Source of the DNA: Piscirickettsia litoralis
GTDB lineage: Bacteria > Pseudomonadota > Gammaproteobacteria > Piscirickettsiales > Piscirickettsiaceae
Length of the DNA: 48,459 bases
Direction of reading: 5' to 3'
NCBI RefSeq assembly: GCF_001720395.1
Contig: NZ_MDTU01000006.1
Span: 1 to 48,459, forward strand
The notes under the pieces were generated by a model, which saw only the letters and a program-made list of their open reading frames with translations, did not search any database and was not told the origin of the DNA. The position numbers and the translations under genes are program-made. Of this stretch, positions 28,843-37,955 are shown piece by piece. The stretch's first letter is position 1. Every line of letters starts with the position of its first letter.

Positions 28843-29200
28843 AGTAAAGTAGCCTTAAATTAAACTCGATTTTTTGAGGCGTTTGGCCAATGAATTTCGA
28901 TTGGGTTTCGGTGACCTCTTCAATGACCCAGTATTCATGGACCTTGCTATCATCAGCGAGTAAAAGCGGCTTACCCTCTTGGGCAATTTTCCTCATTGTA
29001 TCGACTTGATCTAAGCCGCCTTGATAGTAGGGAAAAATCACTCCATCCAAGCTAATACTGTCTTCGCCCTGGCCTAAAAACTGCAAACTCTGACCACCTC
29101 CAAATGGTTCGTTTTTTGCCCAGCGCATTGAGGTTTTGCGTTGTAGTTTATTGTAGCTGGCAGTCTTCACCGAAAAGTGAAAACTGCCGAGCTTCATCAT
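28811..29200 (-). CDS. U: P2 U-like tail protein
   Basis: The protein has about 129 residues from the ATG at 29200, just after the tape-measure stop. MKLGSFHFSVKTASYNKLQRKTSMRWAKNEPFGGGQSLQFLGQGEDSISLDGVIFP is the classic gpU opening. It is a tail completion or baseplate-connector protein. Position T-U-X-D is as in P2. Confidence 0.9.
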   Translation of the reverse strand: MMKLGSFHFSVKTASYNKLQRKTSMRWAKNEPFGGGQSLQFLGQGEDSISLDGVIFPYYQGGLDQVDTMRKIAQEGKPLLLADDSKVHEYWVIEEVTETQSKFIGQTPQKIEFNLRLLYYGTDIQNQKQ

Positions 29201-29202
29201 TT

Positions 29203-31866
29203 TCAAGGTTGACCTCCCAGCGCAATCGCATCATACATCGGGTTAATATCATAGATTCGTTGCTTGAGCTCGTTGGCACTGTGCTTAGCAATATCTTGTG
29301 CTGATTGTCCCTGACTGCTGTTGATGCTTTGGTTAATGTGATTGTTTATTGTGATTTCATTTTGCTGTTGGCTATTGTGATTATTAACTTGGCTTGTAGC
29401 CATCTGTTTGACGTGCTCTTTCGGATCAACCAAATCAACAATTTTTTGACCGGCTTTATTTCCAAACCAGCTGCCAATTAAAGAGCCTGCCACGCCACCA
29501 ATCCAAGTGCCGACCACGGGAATCACCGAGCCAATCGCAGCCCCTGCAATCGCCCCAATGGCGCCACCAGACAAGCCACCCACATCACCGCCAATACGTT
29601 TTGCTTTTTGGTGGCCAGTCAATGCCTCATTTGTGGAGGTGCTTAAAATATCCATGCCCGTGCCGAGTAGAGCGAGCGGTCCTAACACTTTGCCAAACTT
29701 ACCTAGTACGCCACCGATACGCCCTAAACGACCGAGCTTTTTCGCCTCTTTCAGTGGGCCTTTTTTCTCAATATTGCCAAGCGTTGAGCCCAAGCTACCA
29801 CCTAAATCTCCCATATTCGTCACATAAACCGGTGTAGCAGTAGCCGCACTGATAAGACCTCCGGCCTTACCTAAACCGCCCAAGGCTTTACCCCCCATTT
29901 TACCGAGCTTGCTTTTACCCACTTTATCGAGCCACTTGGGTTTGAGCCGTGAGAGCCAACTGCTACCTTCTTTGACAGCACCACCGCCTGCACCTAAATA
30001 AGAGCCGCCCAGTCGGGCATAATTGCCGACTTGTCCAAGCAAAGCACTTCCATAACCAAAGGCAAACTTCCCGACCTTAAACACGGCTAACGCGCTTAAC
30101 GCACTAAATAAAACGCGGGTAAAATTTGGGAAAGCTTGGGAGGCTTCACTGACTCCAACGACTAGGGAGGTGAGTGGGGTGATAATGCCGTTGACCACAT
30201 CCAGCATCGGGCCGCCAATCGTCATTGAAAGCACATCTAAATTTGAGGTGAGTTTTTTCCATTTAAATGACGTGTGTTTGGCCATCTCGGCATATTTGCG
30301 ATTGACAATCCCCGGTGCATTTTTCATAAGGTCGGTGTAGTCTTTGGTAGCCTCTTTCATCGCATTTAAAGTTTGAGCAATGGGGCTGGCCATCTCACTG
30401 CCAAAAATGCCGGTGAGCTGCTTGATTTGTTCGTCTTTATCGGTCGATAAGTTCTCCTTTAAATTTTTCAGTGTGGCGAGCAATTCCATATTGCCTTGAG
30501 TGTCGCGGACAATATATTGACTGGCATTTCCTTTAGCAGAAAGCTGGGTCAATATGGCACGAAGGGCGGTCCCTTGGGTACTGGCGGCAACACGCCCGTT
30601 GGCCATCATCCCCAGCACAGTGAGCCCTTGCCCTAAATCCACACCTTGCTGCTGCATAGAACCGGCGGCATATTTTAAAGCCTCATTGATGGCACTAAAG
30701 TCCTGATAGTGGAACTTCATTTGTGCCGCCGTGAATAAATCCGTCACCTCCGTATTGGCTTTTTTGACCGCATTCGGGTCATTCATGTTGATTTTATCTT
30801 TGTAGAAGTTGTTAATCGCACCGGCCACATCATTGGCAAGCGTTGCATTATCCACCTTCATTAAACGCGCCGCTTTTGCCACCGGTACCACCGCTTCACG
30901 TCCAGAGGTATTCCCTAAGCCTGCCGAATTAAAGGCGTATTGAATTTCATTGGCACCGGCAAAGGTTGTTACACCCATGCGTGCAGCGTTGAGCGACGCA
31001 TTTTTAGCTAAACGTGCAACTTTCGGATCCACTTTGCCTAACGATAAAACGGTATTGAGATAATCGCTCGATTCTTGCGCTTTTGCTGCATTCACAATCG
31101 GAAAAGCAGCCGCTGCGGTGGTGGCCACCGTTTCCATCAGGCCCCCGCGCAAATCAGCACGATGATCACGGTTTTGCTGAATGCGATTGAGTGAAGCATT
31201 TAAACGATCGGCACGGCTCGTTACCGCCTTCATTGAGTTTTCTAAGCGCTTATTTTCCTGGGTTAACTCCCGTGTATTAATCCCGGCTTGTGAGAGTGAT
31301 TGGCGTAAAGTGGTCGCTGAATTGCGCTCTTTATTAAACGCACTTTGAGCCTTATTCGCCGTTTTAACCAGGCCCGCTAATTTAGCTTGATGCTTGCTGG
31401 TAACGGTGGTTAATAATTTAACTTCTTCTTGGTAGTCCGCGCTGGCCATCTTTGCTTTTTTAAGCTTAATACCGAGCGCAGTGAGTTTTTCGGTTTGCTT
31501 TTGAGTTGCTTGACCTGAGCGATTAACTTTTTCCTGAAAACTTGAAAAGTTAATTTCTGCTTGGCGCACATTGCCGGCCAAGCGGTTTAATTTTACGAGT
31601 TGTTTGTTGGTGGGTGATTCTAATTCTTTTAGCGTTTTTTTGTAGTCGGCAATTTTATGAGAGGCCTCTCGCCAGGCTTTACCTGCTTGCTTGGTTTTAG
31701 CCTCCTGTTTTTGTAAAGCAGACACATTGCCCATCTGCTTTTTAAAATCTTTAACCGTTGAATTTAATCGTTTCAGGCGATTGTCGGCACCTTCAAACGT
31801 TTTTTTAAAGCTAGAGCCTAATTCAGCACCAATCCTAAGACTGATGCTTTTGTTGTCTGAATTCAT
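29203..31866 (-). CDS. T: Tail tape measure protein
   Basis: About 887 residues start at ATG 31866, with AGGCGG six bases upstream. The N-terminal 250 residues are coiled coil (LNSTVKDFKKQMGNVSALQKQ and similar). They are followed by the TP901-type tape-measure core (TTFAGANEIQYAFNSAGLGNT, LGMMANGRVAASTQGTALRAIL). Gly/Ala-rich membrane-active segments (VGGLSGGAIGAIAGAAIGSV) lie near the C-terminus. It sets tail length and is ejected into the host. The E/E' reading frame runs into its start. Confidence 0.93.
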   Translation of the reverse strand: MNSDNKSISLRIGAELGSSFKKTFEGADNRLKRLNSTVKDFKKQMGNVSALQKQEAKTKQAGKAWREASHKIADYKKTLKELESPTNKQLVKLNRLAGNVRQAEINFSSFQEKVNRSGQATQKQTEKLTALGIKLKKAKMASADYQEEVKLLTTVTSKHQAKLAGLVKTANKAQSAFNKERNSATTLRQSLSQAGINTRELTQENKRLENSMKAVTSRADRLNASLNRIQQNRDHRADLRGGLMETVATTAAAAFPIVNAAKAQESSDYLNTVLSLGKVDPKVARLAKNASLNAARMGVTTFAGANEIQYAFNSAGLGNTSGREAVVPVAKAARLMKVDNATLANDVAGAINNFYKDKINMNDPNAVKKANTEVTDLFTAAQMKFHYQDFSAINEALKYAAGSMQQQGVDLGQGLTVLGMMANGRVAASTQGTALRAILTQLSAKGNASQYIVRDTQGNMELLATLKNLKENLSTDKDEQIKQLTGIFGSEMASPIAQTLNAMKEATKDYTDLMKNAPGIVNRKYAEMAKHTSFKWKKLTSNLDVLSMTIGGPMLDVVNGIITPLTSLVVGVSEASQAFPNFTRVLFSALSALAVFKVGKFAFGYGSALLGQVGNYARLGGSYLGAGGGAVKEGSSWLSRLKPKWLDKVGKSKLGKMGGKALGGLGKAGGLISAATATPVYVTNMGDLGGSLGSTLGNIEKKGPLKEAKKLGRLGRIGGVLGKFGKVLGPLALLGTGMDILSTSTNEALTGHQKAKRIGGDVGGLSGGAIGAIAGAAIGSVIPVVGTWIGGVAGSLIGSWFGNKAGQKIVDLVDPKEHVKQMATSQVNNHNSQQQNEITINNHINQSINSSQGQSAQDIAKHSANELKQRIYDINPMYDAIALGGQP

Positions 31867-32029
31867 GATCAACCGCCTGCTTGACTAAATCTTGGTGTTC
31901 TTTTGCGGTGTCCATCCACTCAGACAATTCGATTTCAGAAAGTCCTAAAATAAAATCGATGCCTAAGCGGGAGGATTTGTTTAAACTGAAAACTGCCAGC
32001 CTAAGTTCTTTTAAGCTGGCAAATCGGTA
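31835..32029 (-). CDS. E' extension, -1 frameshift product of tail gene E
   Basis: In the -1 frame relative to E, the sequence is open from the E C-terminus and reads SLKELRLAVFSLNKSSRLGI and on to LSEIELSEWMDTAKEHQDLV, ending 31 bases inside the tape measure gene. P2 and relatives make such an E+E' product by -1 frameshift, and the fused length here (about 137 residues) is close to P2. A TTTTACC site at 32032-32026 could allow slippage, but it is weaker than the P2 T_TTT_TTG. The product is the tail-assembly chaperone. Confidence 0.6.
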   Translation of the reverse strand, partial: YRFASLKELRLAVFSLNKSSRLGIDFILGLSEIELSEWMDTAKEHQDLVKQAVDHEFRQQKHQS

Positions 32030-32247
32030 AAAGCATTAATAATATTAACCACCGCAAAGTAATCGCTATTATCCAACTGTAAAATGTCGTCTTGAGTATG
32101 GTCCGTTAAATTCGCGACCATCTGTATTTCATGCTCAAGTTCATTTTGAATGTCTTTTGTTCTAAAGCGATCACCGACGGTCATACGGCGAATGTTGAGT
32201 GTTTTAATGTTTTGAGTGGGATATTTTAATGTATATTCTGTCGTCAT
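32011..32247 (-). CDS. E: P2 E-like tail assembly chaperone
   Basis: The 78-residue protein (MTTEYTLKYPTQNIKTLNIRRMTVGDRF ... NSDYFAVVNIINAFTDLPA) has the conserved mid-protein RxMTxGD and C-terminal pattern of the P2 E family. It binds the tape measure during tail assembly, with its frameshifted form. AGGAAA precedes the ATG, and a good promoter lies upstream. Confidence 0.85.
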   Translation of the reverse strand: MTTEYTLKYPTQNIKTLNIRRMTVGDRFRTKDIQNELEHEIQMVANLTDHTQDDILQLDNSDYFAVVNIINAFTDLPA

Positions 32248-32282
32248 GAGATGTTTCCTGTTGATTTTAAAAATGTTTTTGT

Positions 32283-32310
32283 TCTATAGTGAGCCTCTTG
32301 CGTTAATCAA
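32283..32310 (-). promoter_or_regulatory. Promoter ahead of tail genes E to D
   Basis: On the minus strand, TTGATT (32310-32305) and TATAGA (32288-32283) are 16 bases apart. The -35 region is enclosed by a CTTGCG/CGCAAG inverted repeat, a possible activator or repressor site. It follows a terminator-like hairpin, so tail genes E-T-U-X-D may have separate control. Confidence 0.5.
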
Positions 32311-32333
32311 GTCCGCAAGAAGTACAGCAAAAC

Positions 32334-32349
32334 GCCCTCAGCAGAGGGC
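32334..32349. terminator. Terminator-like hairpin between tube and E genes
   Basis: GCCCTC-AGCA-GAGGGC is a strong 6-bp stem. On the minus strand it is followed by GTTTTG, and on the plus strand by TTCTTTTTT. It sits 8 bases after the tube gene stop. Confidence 0.55.
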
Positions 32350-32356
32350 TTCTTTT

Positions 32357-32860
32357 TTAAGAAATACCGGCTTTTGTTCGCACTGCGGCTAAACGATCTT
32401 GTCCACGCACTTTATAAATCCATCGTTCAATATCGATGTTATAAAGCTCTGTGCCCTCTTGTTCGAGGACATAAGAAGAAACTTGAACTGTGAATTTTTG
32501 TTTAAAAATAGATTCCGATGAAATGGGATCGGTTTGAACGCCGATAATCCGCCCTTGAATAGTGGCTTTTAAACCGACAACGCCCTTTTCATTTTCCAGC
32601 GCTGGGGTAAAAACAAAGGTCGCTGTTTTACCGGCCTCAAGCCCAAATAAGCTCAAGGTGTCAGCACTGGAATAATGCAGGGTAAACTCTAACTCCATTT
32701 TTTCTAGTCCCACCGGAATCCCCACCGAGGACATATAGCCTCCTTTAAATTCCTCAATGGTTTCTTTTACTTCGGGCAATTGAATATCAGTTACCGCTCC
32801 GGCCTGTCCTTGACCGGCAATCACTAAATTAAAAAGGCGTATGCCTTGTGCTAATGCCAT
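32357..32860 (-). CDS. FII: P2 FII-like tail tube protein
   Basis: The 167-residue protein starts MALAQGIRLFNLVIAGQGQAG. It contains the family motifs LPEVKETIEEFKGGYMSSVGIPVGLEKMELEFTLHY and FKQKFTVQVSSYVLEQEGTELYNIDIERWIYKVRGQD. It stacks as rings to form the inner tail tube. It lies directly after the sheath gene, the normal order. Confidence 0.93.
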   Translation of the reverse strand: MALAQGIRLFNLVIAGQGQAGAVTDIQLPEVKETIEEFKGGYMSSVGIPVGLEKMELEFTLHYSSADTLSLFGLEAGKTATFVFTPALENEKGVVGLKATIQGRIIGVQTDPISSESIFKQKFTVQVSSYVLEQEGTELYNIDIERWIYKVRGQDRLAAVRTKAGIS

Positions 32861-32877
32861 GCTCGTTTCCTTAATTT

Positions 32878-34080
32878 TTATGAATTACTGGAAGATGTGC
32901 TTTGCAATTGTTTTGTTAGCTTGCAATTAATGGTTTGAGCCGGAGAGGCGACACTAAAATCAATATCAAAATAAGATTGACCTTGGTCCAGTGCAGTTTC
33001 TGTATTTAAATCTTTGTTTGCTGTACAGGTGCCATTCACTGCGCTATCTGATTGCAAGGATAAATCCCGCATAAACCCATTAATCGATGCTGTCACATTA
33101 TTAAAATAAGAGGCGTTTGTGGGTAAATCGACCGCCCACATCAATGTTTCATCAAGTGTGTCGCTAATCATACTGGCAACACGTCGGGCAGGCTCAAAAG
33201 CGAATTGCGAATCTGTTTTAAACGCACAGGTGTAGTTTCCCCATGTCCTAAAACCACCGCCATAATTCACGATACAGGCGACGCCTGCTCCGTTCAGTAA
33301 GTTTGAGGTCGATGACGGGTTATTTGCATACTCAACCGGGTAGCTGGTTCCAATAACGCTATTGACCTTTTGATTCGATGACGAGCGCCATACTCCCTTT
33401 TCATTGTCTGTTTTGGCGCGAATCGCCGCCCATAATGCAGACGGTGGGATCATATCAGCCACTCCTGCGGCCTTAATCCAAGGATCGCAGAGCATGGCGT
33501 TGTTATAGCCGGTTAAAGGCGATGATTCTGCCGTTAATATTTTAATGGCATCGGAGGCCGAGCTGCCTGGACCATCCAAATAACAAAAAGCATCCATCTC
33601 ATCAGTTAATGTGCATAAGGCGCTGGCCACATCAACAATTTTTGAGAATGAAGGCACACACAATATTTTAGGGGTGAGTCCTAAAACGCTTTGCGCATCA
33701 ATCAATACCTGCATTCCTGTTCGGTGGCCGGAGCCATTGACCCCGCCAATGATATTTGTTTGTGTTGTTTTATCGTCGGCTCCCTCATCCACTCGAATAA
33801 CGACACAAGTAAGATTCGCTTGATCAAACATTAAATTGAGCGCATCCGGCAACGAACCTTGTGTAATCGGTGGATCCGTTTCCTTCGTGGGTTTATTGCT
33901 AATTAAGCCTGCGAGTTGCGTTACATCGTTGACTAAAACGGGCGTATTCACTGGGAATTTTGCAGGGTCCGCCCAGCCTGCGGTTCCAACAATACCGATG
34001 ACTGAGGTGGCCACCGCACTAATTGAGCGTGTCGAATTATCAGAGATAGACGAAACCACGCCATGCACAAAATCTGCCAT
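32878..34080 (-). CDS. FI: P2 FI-like tail sheath protein
   Basis: The 400-residue protein starts MADFVHGVVSSISDNSTRSISAVATSVIGIVGTA. It carries the contractile-sheath pattern, including PVLVNDVTQLAGLI and, near the C-terminus, FRTWGNYTCAFKTDSQFAFEPARRVASMISDTLDETLMWAVDLPTNASYFNNV. It forms the outer sheath that contracts during injection, showing this is a myovirus-type tail. Confidence 0.94.
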   Translation of the reverse strand: MADFVHGVVSSISDNSTRSISAVATSVIGIVGTAGWADPAKFPVNTPVLVNDVTQLAGLISNKPTKETDPPITQGSLPDALNLMFDQANLTCVVIRVDEGADDKTTQTNIIGGVNGSGHRTGMQVLIDAQSVLGLTPKILCVPSFSKIVDVASALCTLTDEMDAFCYLDGPGSSASDAIKILTAESSPLTGYNNAMLCDPWIKAAGVADMIPPSALWAAIRAKTDNEKGVWRSSSNQKVNSVIGTSYPVEYANNPSSTSNLLNGAGVACIVNYGGGFRTWGNYTCAFKTDSQFAFEPARRVASMISDTLDETLMWAVDLPTNASYFNNVTASINGFMRDLSLQSDSAVNGTCTANKDLNTETALDQGQSYFDIDFSVASPAQTINCKLTKQLQSTSSSNS

Positions 34081-34114
34081 AGTTTTTTCCTGTGTTGTGT
34101 TGAAAAGAAAGAGA

Positions 34115-36223
34115 TTAAAAAGGCACCATTGTCACGCTGAGTTTCCGGTTAGAGACGCCACGAGCTGCTCCCGGTGGGGCAGTAAATCGAGCTTTCCAAC
34201 CCGTTTGAGTGGTATGTTTACCTAGAAACACCGAATAAGTGGCAGAGCCGTGCCCGGCTGAGCCGCGTTGTTCATATTCCATGCTGTAAGAGTAATGCTC
34301 GACACGTACCACCCCGGAAGGGTCGATAATTTGTACCATCGCTCCCCGTGTACCGTTTGCACCTTTCGTTGCTGAGGCTTGAGCCATAATTAAGCAATTG
34401 CCTAAATTGCCAGATTGAGCGGTGAACTCAATATCATAGTCTTGATCAGGTTGGCCGTTCTCAATATCTAATACTTTTTGAAATTGACCAACGAGTGAAC
34501 CGTGTAGATTTTTAGCCGTTACAAATGTATCTGCATTGCCTGCATTCACTTCGGCTTGTGTTGCTACTTTAATATCAACCTGCAAAGAACCATCCGCATT
34601 TTGTGTACGGTTTAGCGTATTGCTTCTAATGGCATCCGGCGTATTATCATTGCGAATCCATAAACTATAAGGTTCTTCTGATGGGGTTTGATCGCTATTA
34701 ATATATTGGGCGCGTGAATAAACCCGACCTTGGTCATCCTGAATCAGTTGAAATGTCTTTTTATGGGCGTTGTCATCGACAAAACAAGTGAAGCCATTGT
34801 AAAAGACACGATTCGACGGGCTATTTTTACATTCCCAAGAATAGTGGAACTTTGTTTGGGTGTGGCCATTCCAGTCATTCGTGTTAAAACAAAACTGATT
34901 GGCATCAACAAGTAGGCTATCTATTCTCTGCCATTCAGACCAGGTTTTACCATCACGCGCTAAGATTCGGCTATATTTGCGATAGCCCGTTTTTGTAATA
35001 TCTTCAAACGAAACAAACTCTTGATAACATCCATCATTGTCCGCATAAGGATAAACAATCAGAAAACCGAGTGATTTAGGAGTATTTTTCCAGCCATTGC
35101 CGGTTCCTGCGTACACCCCGGCCTGATTATTAAACGTATTTGCATCGCTATTTGCTGCATTTAGACAGCGACCTGACGGTGCCACCATTCTCCAAGAGGC
35201 GGTTTTTTGCGAGCTTCCATCACCAAAGGTGATCGCATTATCAGGTGAAGCTAAATGAATGTCACCATCACCGACCCAAGCAATTCGTTTATTATTGTAA
35301 TAAAAATTAAGCACATTATTAGCAAAATCAATTTTACAGCCAGTCGAGTTGTAAATTTTATCCTGCGTATTGAGTTTCGCCCATGAGCTCCACCCCTCTT
35401 TTCCTTTTTGCGTTGTTCTAACACAAACACCCCGCCCTAAATTAGACCAGGGGATTGCAAATTGAGAAGCAGAGTCTTTGCCATTTCCCATCACAAGAAA
35501 ATTAAACCACTCACCACCAGGGTTCGTATCGCCGATGGGATTATTTTTGGGGACACCGCAATAAATACCAGAGGTAAATAAATCATTTAAATCAAAGTCA
35601 GGGGCTAAGTTTTTTGCGGTTCCGTTGGGATTGGTAAGGTTATATGAAACTGTTTTTTGAATATAGCCATCAGGAAACTTTAATCCCTGAATCGGTAAAA
35701 TATTGTTTGATAATTTGTTAGGCGTTACGATTTTACTGTCATTGCTTCCTGTCACCATATCGGCATCTGTTGCCGTATACGCAACTCCTTTCACCACTTC
35801 GGTCGCTTGCGGTAAATTAATTTGTCCCTGAACAAAATCAATATTATCGGTGTTAGAAAAGCCTAAATTATAATATTGCAATAAGGGCGTCGCACTGGCT
35901 TTTTGCAAAACGGGTTTATTCTGGTCATTGCTGGAATAAACAGCAAATAAAATACCATCCTCAGTAATTAAGCCAATTTCATAAGCAACATAAGCATCTG
36001 TCGTATCATCGATAAATTCCACTCGAACTTGCGCGGCGTCTAAATCTTGATAGCCGGTTTCATTAATGCGTTTAATTTGGTGCTTGAGCGCCGTTGCGGT
36101 TTTATCCGCTTGCCAAATCCCACTCCCCACAGCAAGGTGGCTAATCACCAGGTTTGTTCCTTTTGACTTTGCATTGGCCAGAGCTTCACGACCGACATCA
36201 GTCAGTATCGGTTTTATAATCAT
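34115..36223 (-). CDS. Tail fibre with collar domain and pyocin-knob repeats
   Basis: The 702-residue protein has an N-terminal tail-collar fibre domain (IIKPILTDVGREALANAKSKG ... VISHLAVGSG). The segments YCGVPKNNPIGDTNPGGEWFNFLVMG to EGWSSWAKL (about 218-283) and GVYAGTGNGWKNTPKSLGFLIVYP to KTWSEWQRI (about 367-437) are two pyocin-knob-like repeats. The C-terminus (GLSNRKLSV-type, RAMVQIIDPSG) is the likely receptor-binding part. AGGTGG precedes the ATG. It overlaps the upstream gene by 26 bases. Confidence 0.85.
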   Translation of the reverse strand: MIIKPILTDVGREALANAKSKGTNLVISHLAVGSGIWQADKTATALKHQIKRINETGYQDLDAAQVRVEFIDDTTDAYVAYEIGLITEDGILFAVYSSNDQNKPVLQKASATPLLQYYNLGFSNTDNIDFVQGQINLPQATEVVKGVAYTATDADMVTGSNDSKIVTPNKLSNNILPIQGLKFPDGYIQKTVSYNLTNPNGTAKNLAPDFDLNDLFTSGIYCGVPKNNPIGDTNPGGEWFNFLVMGNGKDSASQFAIPWSNLGRGVCVRTTQKGKEGWSSWAKLNTQDKIYNSTGCKIDFANNVLNFYYNNKRIAWVGDGDIHLASPDNAITFGDGSSQKTASWRMVAPSGRCLNAANSDANTFNNQAGVYAGTGNGWKNTPKSLGFLIVYPYADNDGCYQEFVSFEDITKTGYRKYSRILARDGKTWSEWQRIDSLLVDANQFCFNTNDWNGHTQTKFHYSWECKNSPSNRVFYNGFTCFVDDNAHKKTFQLIQDDQGRVYSRAQYINSDQTPSEEPYSLWIRNDNTPDAIRSNTLNRTQNADGSLQVDIKVATQAEVNAGNADTFVTAKNLHGSLVGQFQKVLDIENGQPDQDYDIEFTAQSGNLGNCLIMAQASATKGANGTRGAMVQIIDPSGVVRVEHYSYSMEYEQRGSAGHGSATYSVFLGKHTTQTGWKARFTAPPGAARGVSNRKLSVTMVPF

Positions 36224-36683
36224 TCACCACCTCATCGATTTGAGTTTTTGCTTGTGTCTCTGCGAAAATTGCAGACTGTTGATCTTTTGCAGCGCTCACT
36301 TGTTTTTTACCAAAAGCGCGATCACTTTCTATTTTTGCTAATGCAACTTGCTCAGCTTCATATTGAGTGATAACTTCCGTTGCAAACTGCTCAATATTTT
36401 CATCCAAACGCCCCGCTTCGATATAAAGAAAAGGGTAATCTTGATCGTTGGGGGTCGCTGTTTGGAGATAATTAACAGCCTCTTGATAACGCTGGCGTGA
36501 CACTTCAGGATCACTGCCATCATCAACAATATTGCTCCGTGCGGCAATGGAGGCTAAATCAATTTGATCACATAGCTTCACCTTCACTGCCGCCAAAATA
36601 ATCGGTTCAGGCACTTTCACAGGTGGGTTTTCTGTATCAAACGAAGGGTAATAGACACTGTTGCAGGTCAAAGAGACAATCAC
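36198..36683 (-). CDS. Tail-fibre-associated protein of unknown function
   Basis: The 161-residue protein starts MIVSLTCNSVYYPSFDTENP and is helical and charged in its second half (AKIESDRAFGKKQVSAAKDQ). It lies between the two collar fibres and overlaps the large fibre start, so it may be a fibre assembly factor or connector. It has no membrane segment and matches no family that I can name. Confidence 0.6.
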   Translation of the reverse strand: MIVSLTCNSVYYPSFDTENPPVKVPEPIILAAVKVKLCDQIDLASIAARSNIVDDGSDPEVSRQRYQEAVNYLQTATPNDQDYPFLYIEAGRLDENIEQFATEVITQYEAEQVALAKIESDRAFGKKQVSAAKDQQSAIFAETQAKTQIDEVVNDYKTDTD

Positions 36684-36685
36684 AC

Positions 36686-37945
36686 TTAAGCTCCTTGCGA
36701 CAAATCAATGTTGGATAAAATATTAAACGGCTGCTGAGACGAGCTTGCGTTTTTATTAAAAGCGCGCTCTGAAAAAATTGTTTTTCTAAGCAGAGTGCTA
36801 TCAATCGAGTTACCATTTAAATCCTGAAAACTGCTGGTAATATGAGCATAAACAGGATGGGCCGCTTCATTGATGATCACATTGGGGCGTTTACCGGTGG
36901 GGTTATATTTAATGGCACCGCCATACATCGCAATATTAATAATTCCGGGCCCGCTTGGAATCTGAATAAATGCGCTCTGACAGGTCACATTACATTGATA
37001 GGTTTTAACAGTTCCTGCTTGATCATCGTAGCGTGTTACCATGCCTGACCAATTCACCGAGTCGGGTAAATCTGCGGTGATAAAATCAATATTATAAAAA
37101 GAAAGCACGGAACCCCCTGTCGGTATAAAACCAGAGGCGCGATCGTTTGTAACTTGTTGATTGGCAATAACCGCCGCATTATCTCCCCAGCTTCTAAAAA
37201 CAATGTATTTATTTTCAACAGGCAGTTGTGTTTGTACGGTATGAGTTTGCGCGCCTTTGAGATAAACAAAATTGCGCTCGCTCATCGAGGAACATAACTT
37301 AACCGCTTGATCAATCGTGGTCACGGGGTGATCTTCGGAACCATCGGCGGCATCATCACCATCTTGGTTATCGACATAAAAAGTCTGAGGTTGGCGCAAA
37401 ATATTAATCACGTGATTTAAAGTTTCGGGAGTAATTGCATGCTCAGTGTTGCCCTTGTTTAATGCTTCTGTCTCTGTTGCAAGCTGAATCACCCCTTGCT
37501 TATCGGGGGTCGCCTGCGGATAAACAGATTGGCCCGTGCTAGTAATTGTAATTTGAGGTTGACCCGAGATTGCAATATTGTAAGGCACGGTCAATTGAGA
37601 AACGGGGGTTTTTTGAAGCAAGGGGTTGGCGGCATCATCCGTAGACCAAATCGCAAACAATACATTGTCTTTAGTCATAAAACCGACTTCGGTGACGCTA
37701 TAACGATCATTCGAAGAATCAACAATGGTTGAGCGAATTTCACCTAAGGCAATATCTTGCACCGACACAACGGGCGTGTCTTTAAAGGGTTTTAAAAGCT
37801 GTGTATCTAATTTGCTGGGCTGATGTAAGCCAGTCCCAAGTGAGACATGATCGATTACTAAGGCGATGCCTTTTTGTTGAGCATTAATTAAAGCGTTCAT
37901 CCCAACATCGGTAATGGTTGGAATAATTGTTTTTTGGTCTGTCAT
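36686..37945 (-). CDS. Second tail-collar fibre, likely beta-helix C-terminus
   Basis: I use the ATG at 37945 (MTDQKTIIPTITDVGMNALI), giving 419 residues. The N-terminus resembles that of the larger fibre (ITDVGMNALINAQQKGIALVIDHVSLGTG against LTDVGREALANAKSKGTNLVISHLAVGSG), so the two fibres share an attachment domain by duplication. The second half (FYVDNQDGDDAADGSEDHPVTTIDQAVKLCSSM) is typical of parallel beta-helix proteins. A shared base with different tips suggests a mixed or two-step receptor system. Confidence 0.82.
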   Translation of the reverse strand: MTDQKTIIPTITDVGMNALINAQQKGIALVIDHVSLGTGLHQPSKLDTQLLKPFKDTPVVSVQDIALGEIRSTIVDSSNDRYSVTEVGFMTKDNVLFAIWSTDDAANPLLQKTPVSQLTVPYNIAISGQPQITITSTGQSVYPQATPDKQGVIQLATETEALNKGNTEHAITPETLNHVINILRQPQTFYVDNQDGDDAADGSEDHPVTTIDQAVKLCSSMSERNFVYLKGAQTHTVQTQLPVENKYIVFRSWGDNAAVIANQQVTNDRASGFIPTGGSVLSFYNIDFITADLPDSVNWSGMVTRYDDQAGTVKTYQCNVTCQSAFIQIPSGPGIINIAMYGGAIKYNPTGKRPNVIINEAAHPVYAHITSSFQDLNGNSIDSTLLRKTIFSERAFNKNASSSQQPFNILSNIDLSQGA

Positions 37946-37955
37946 GGGTGTTCTC

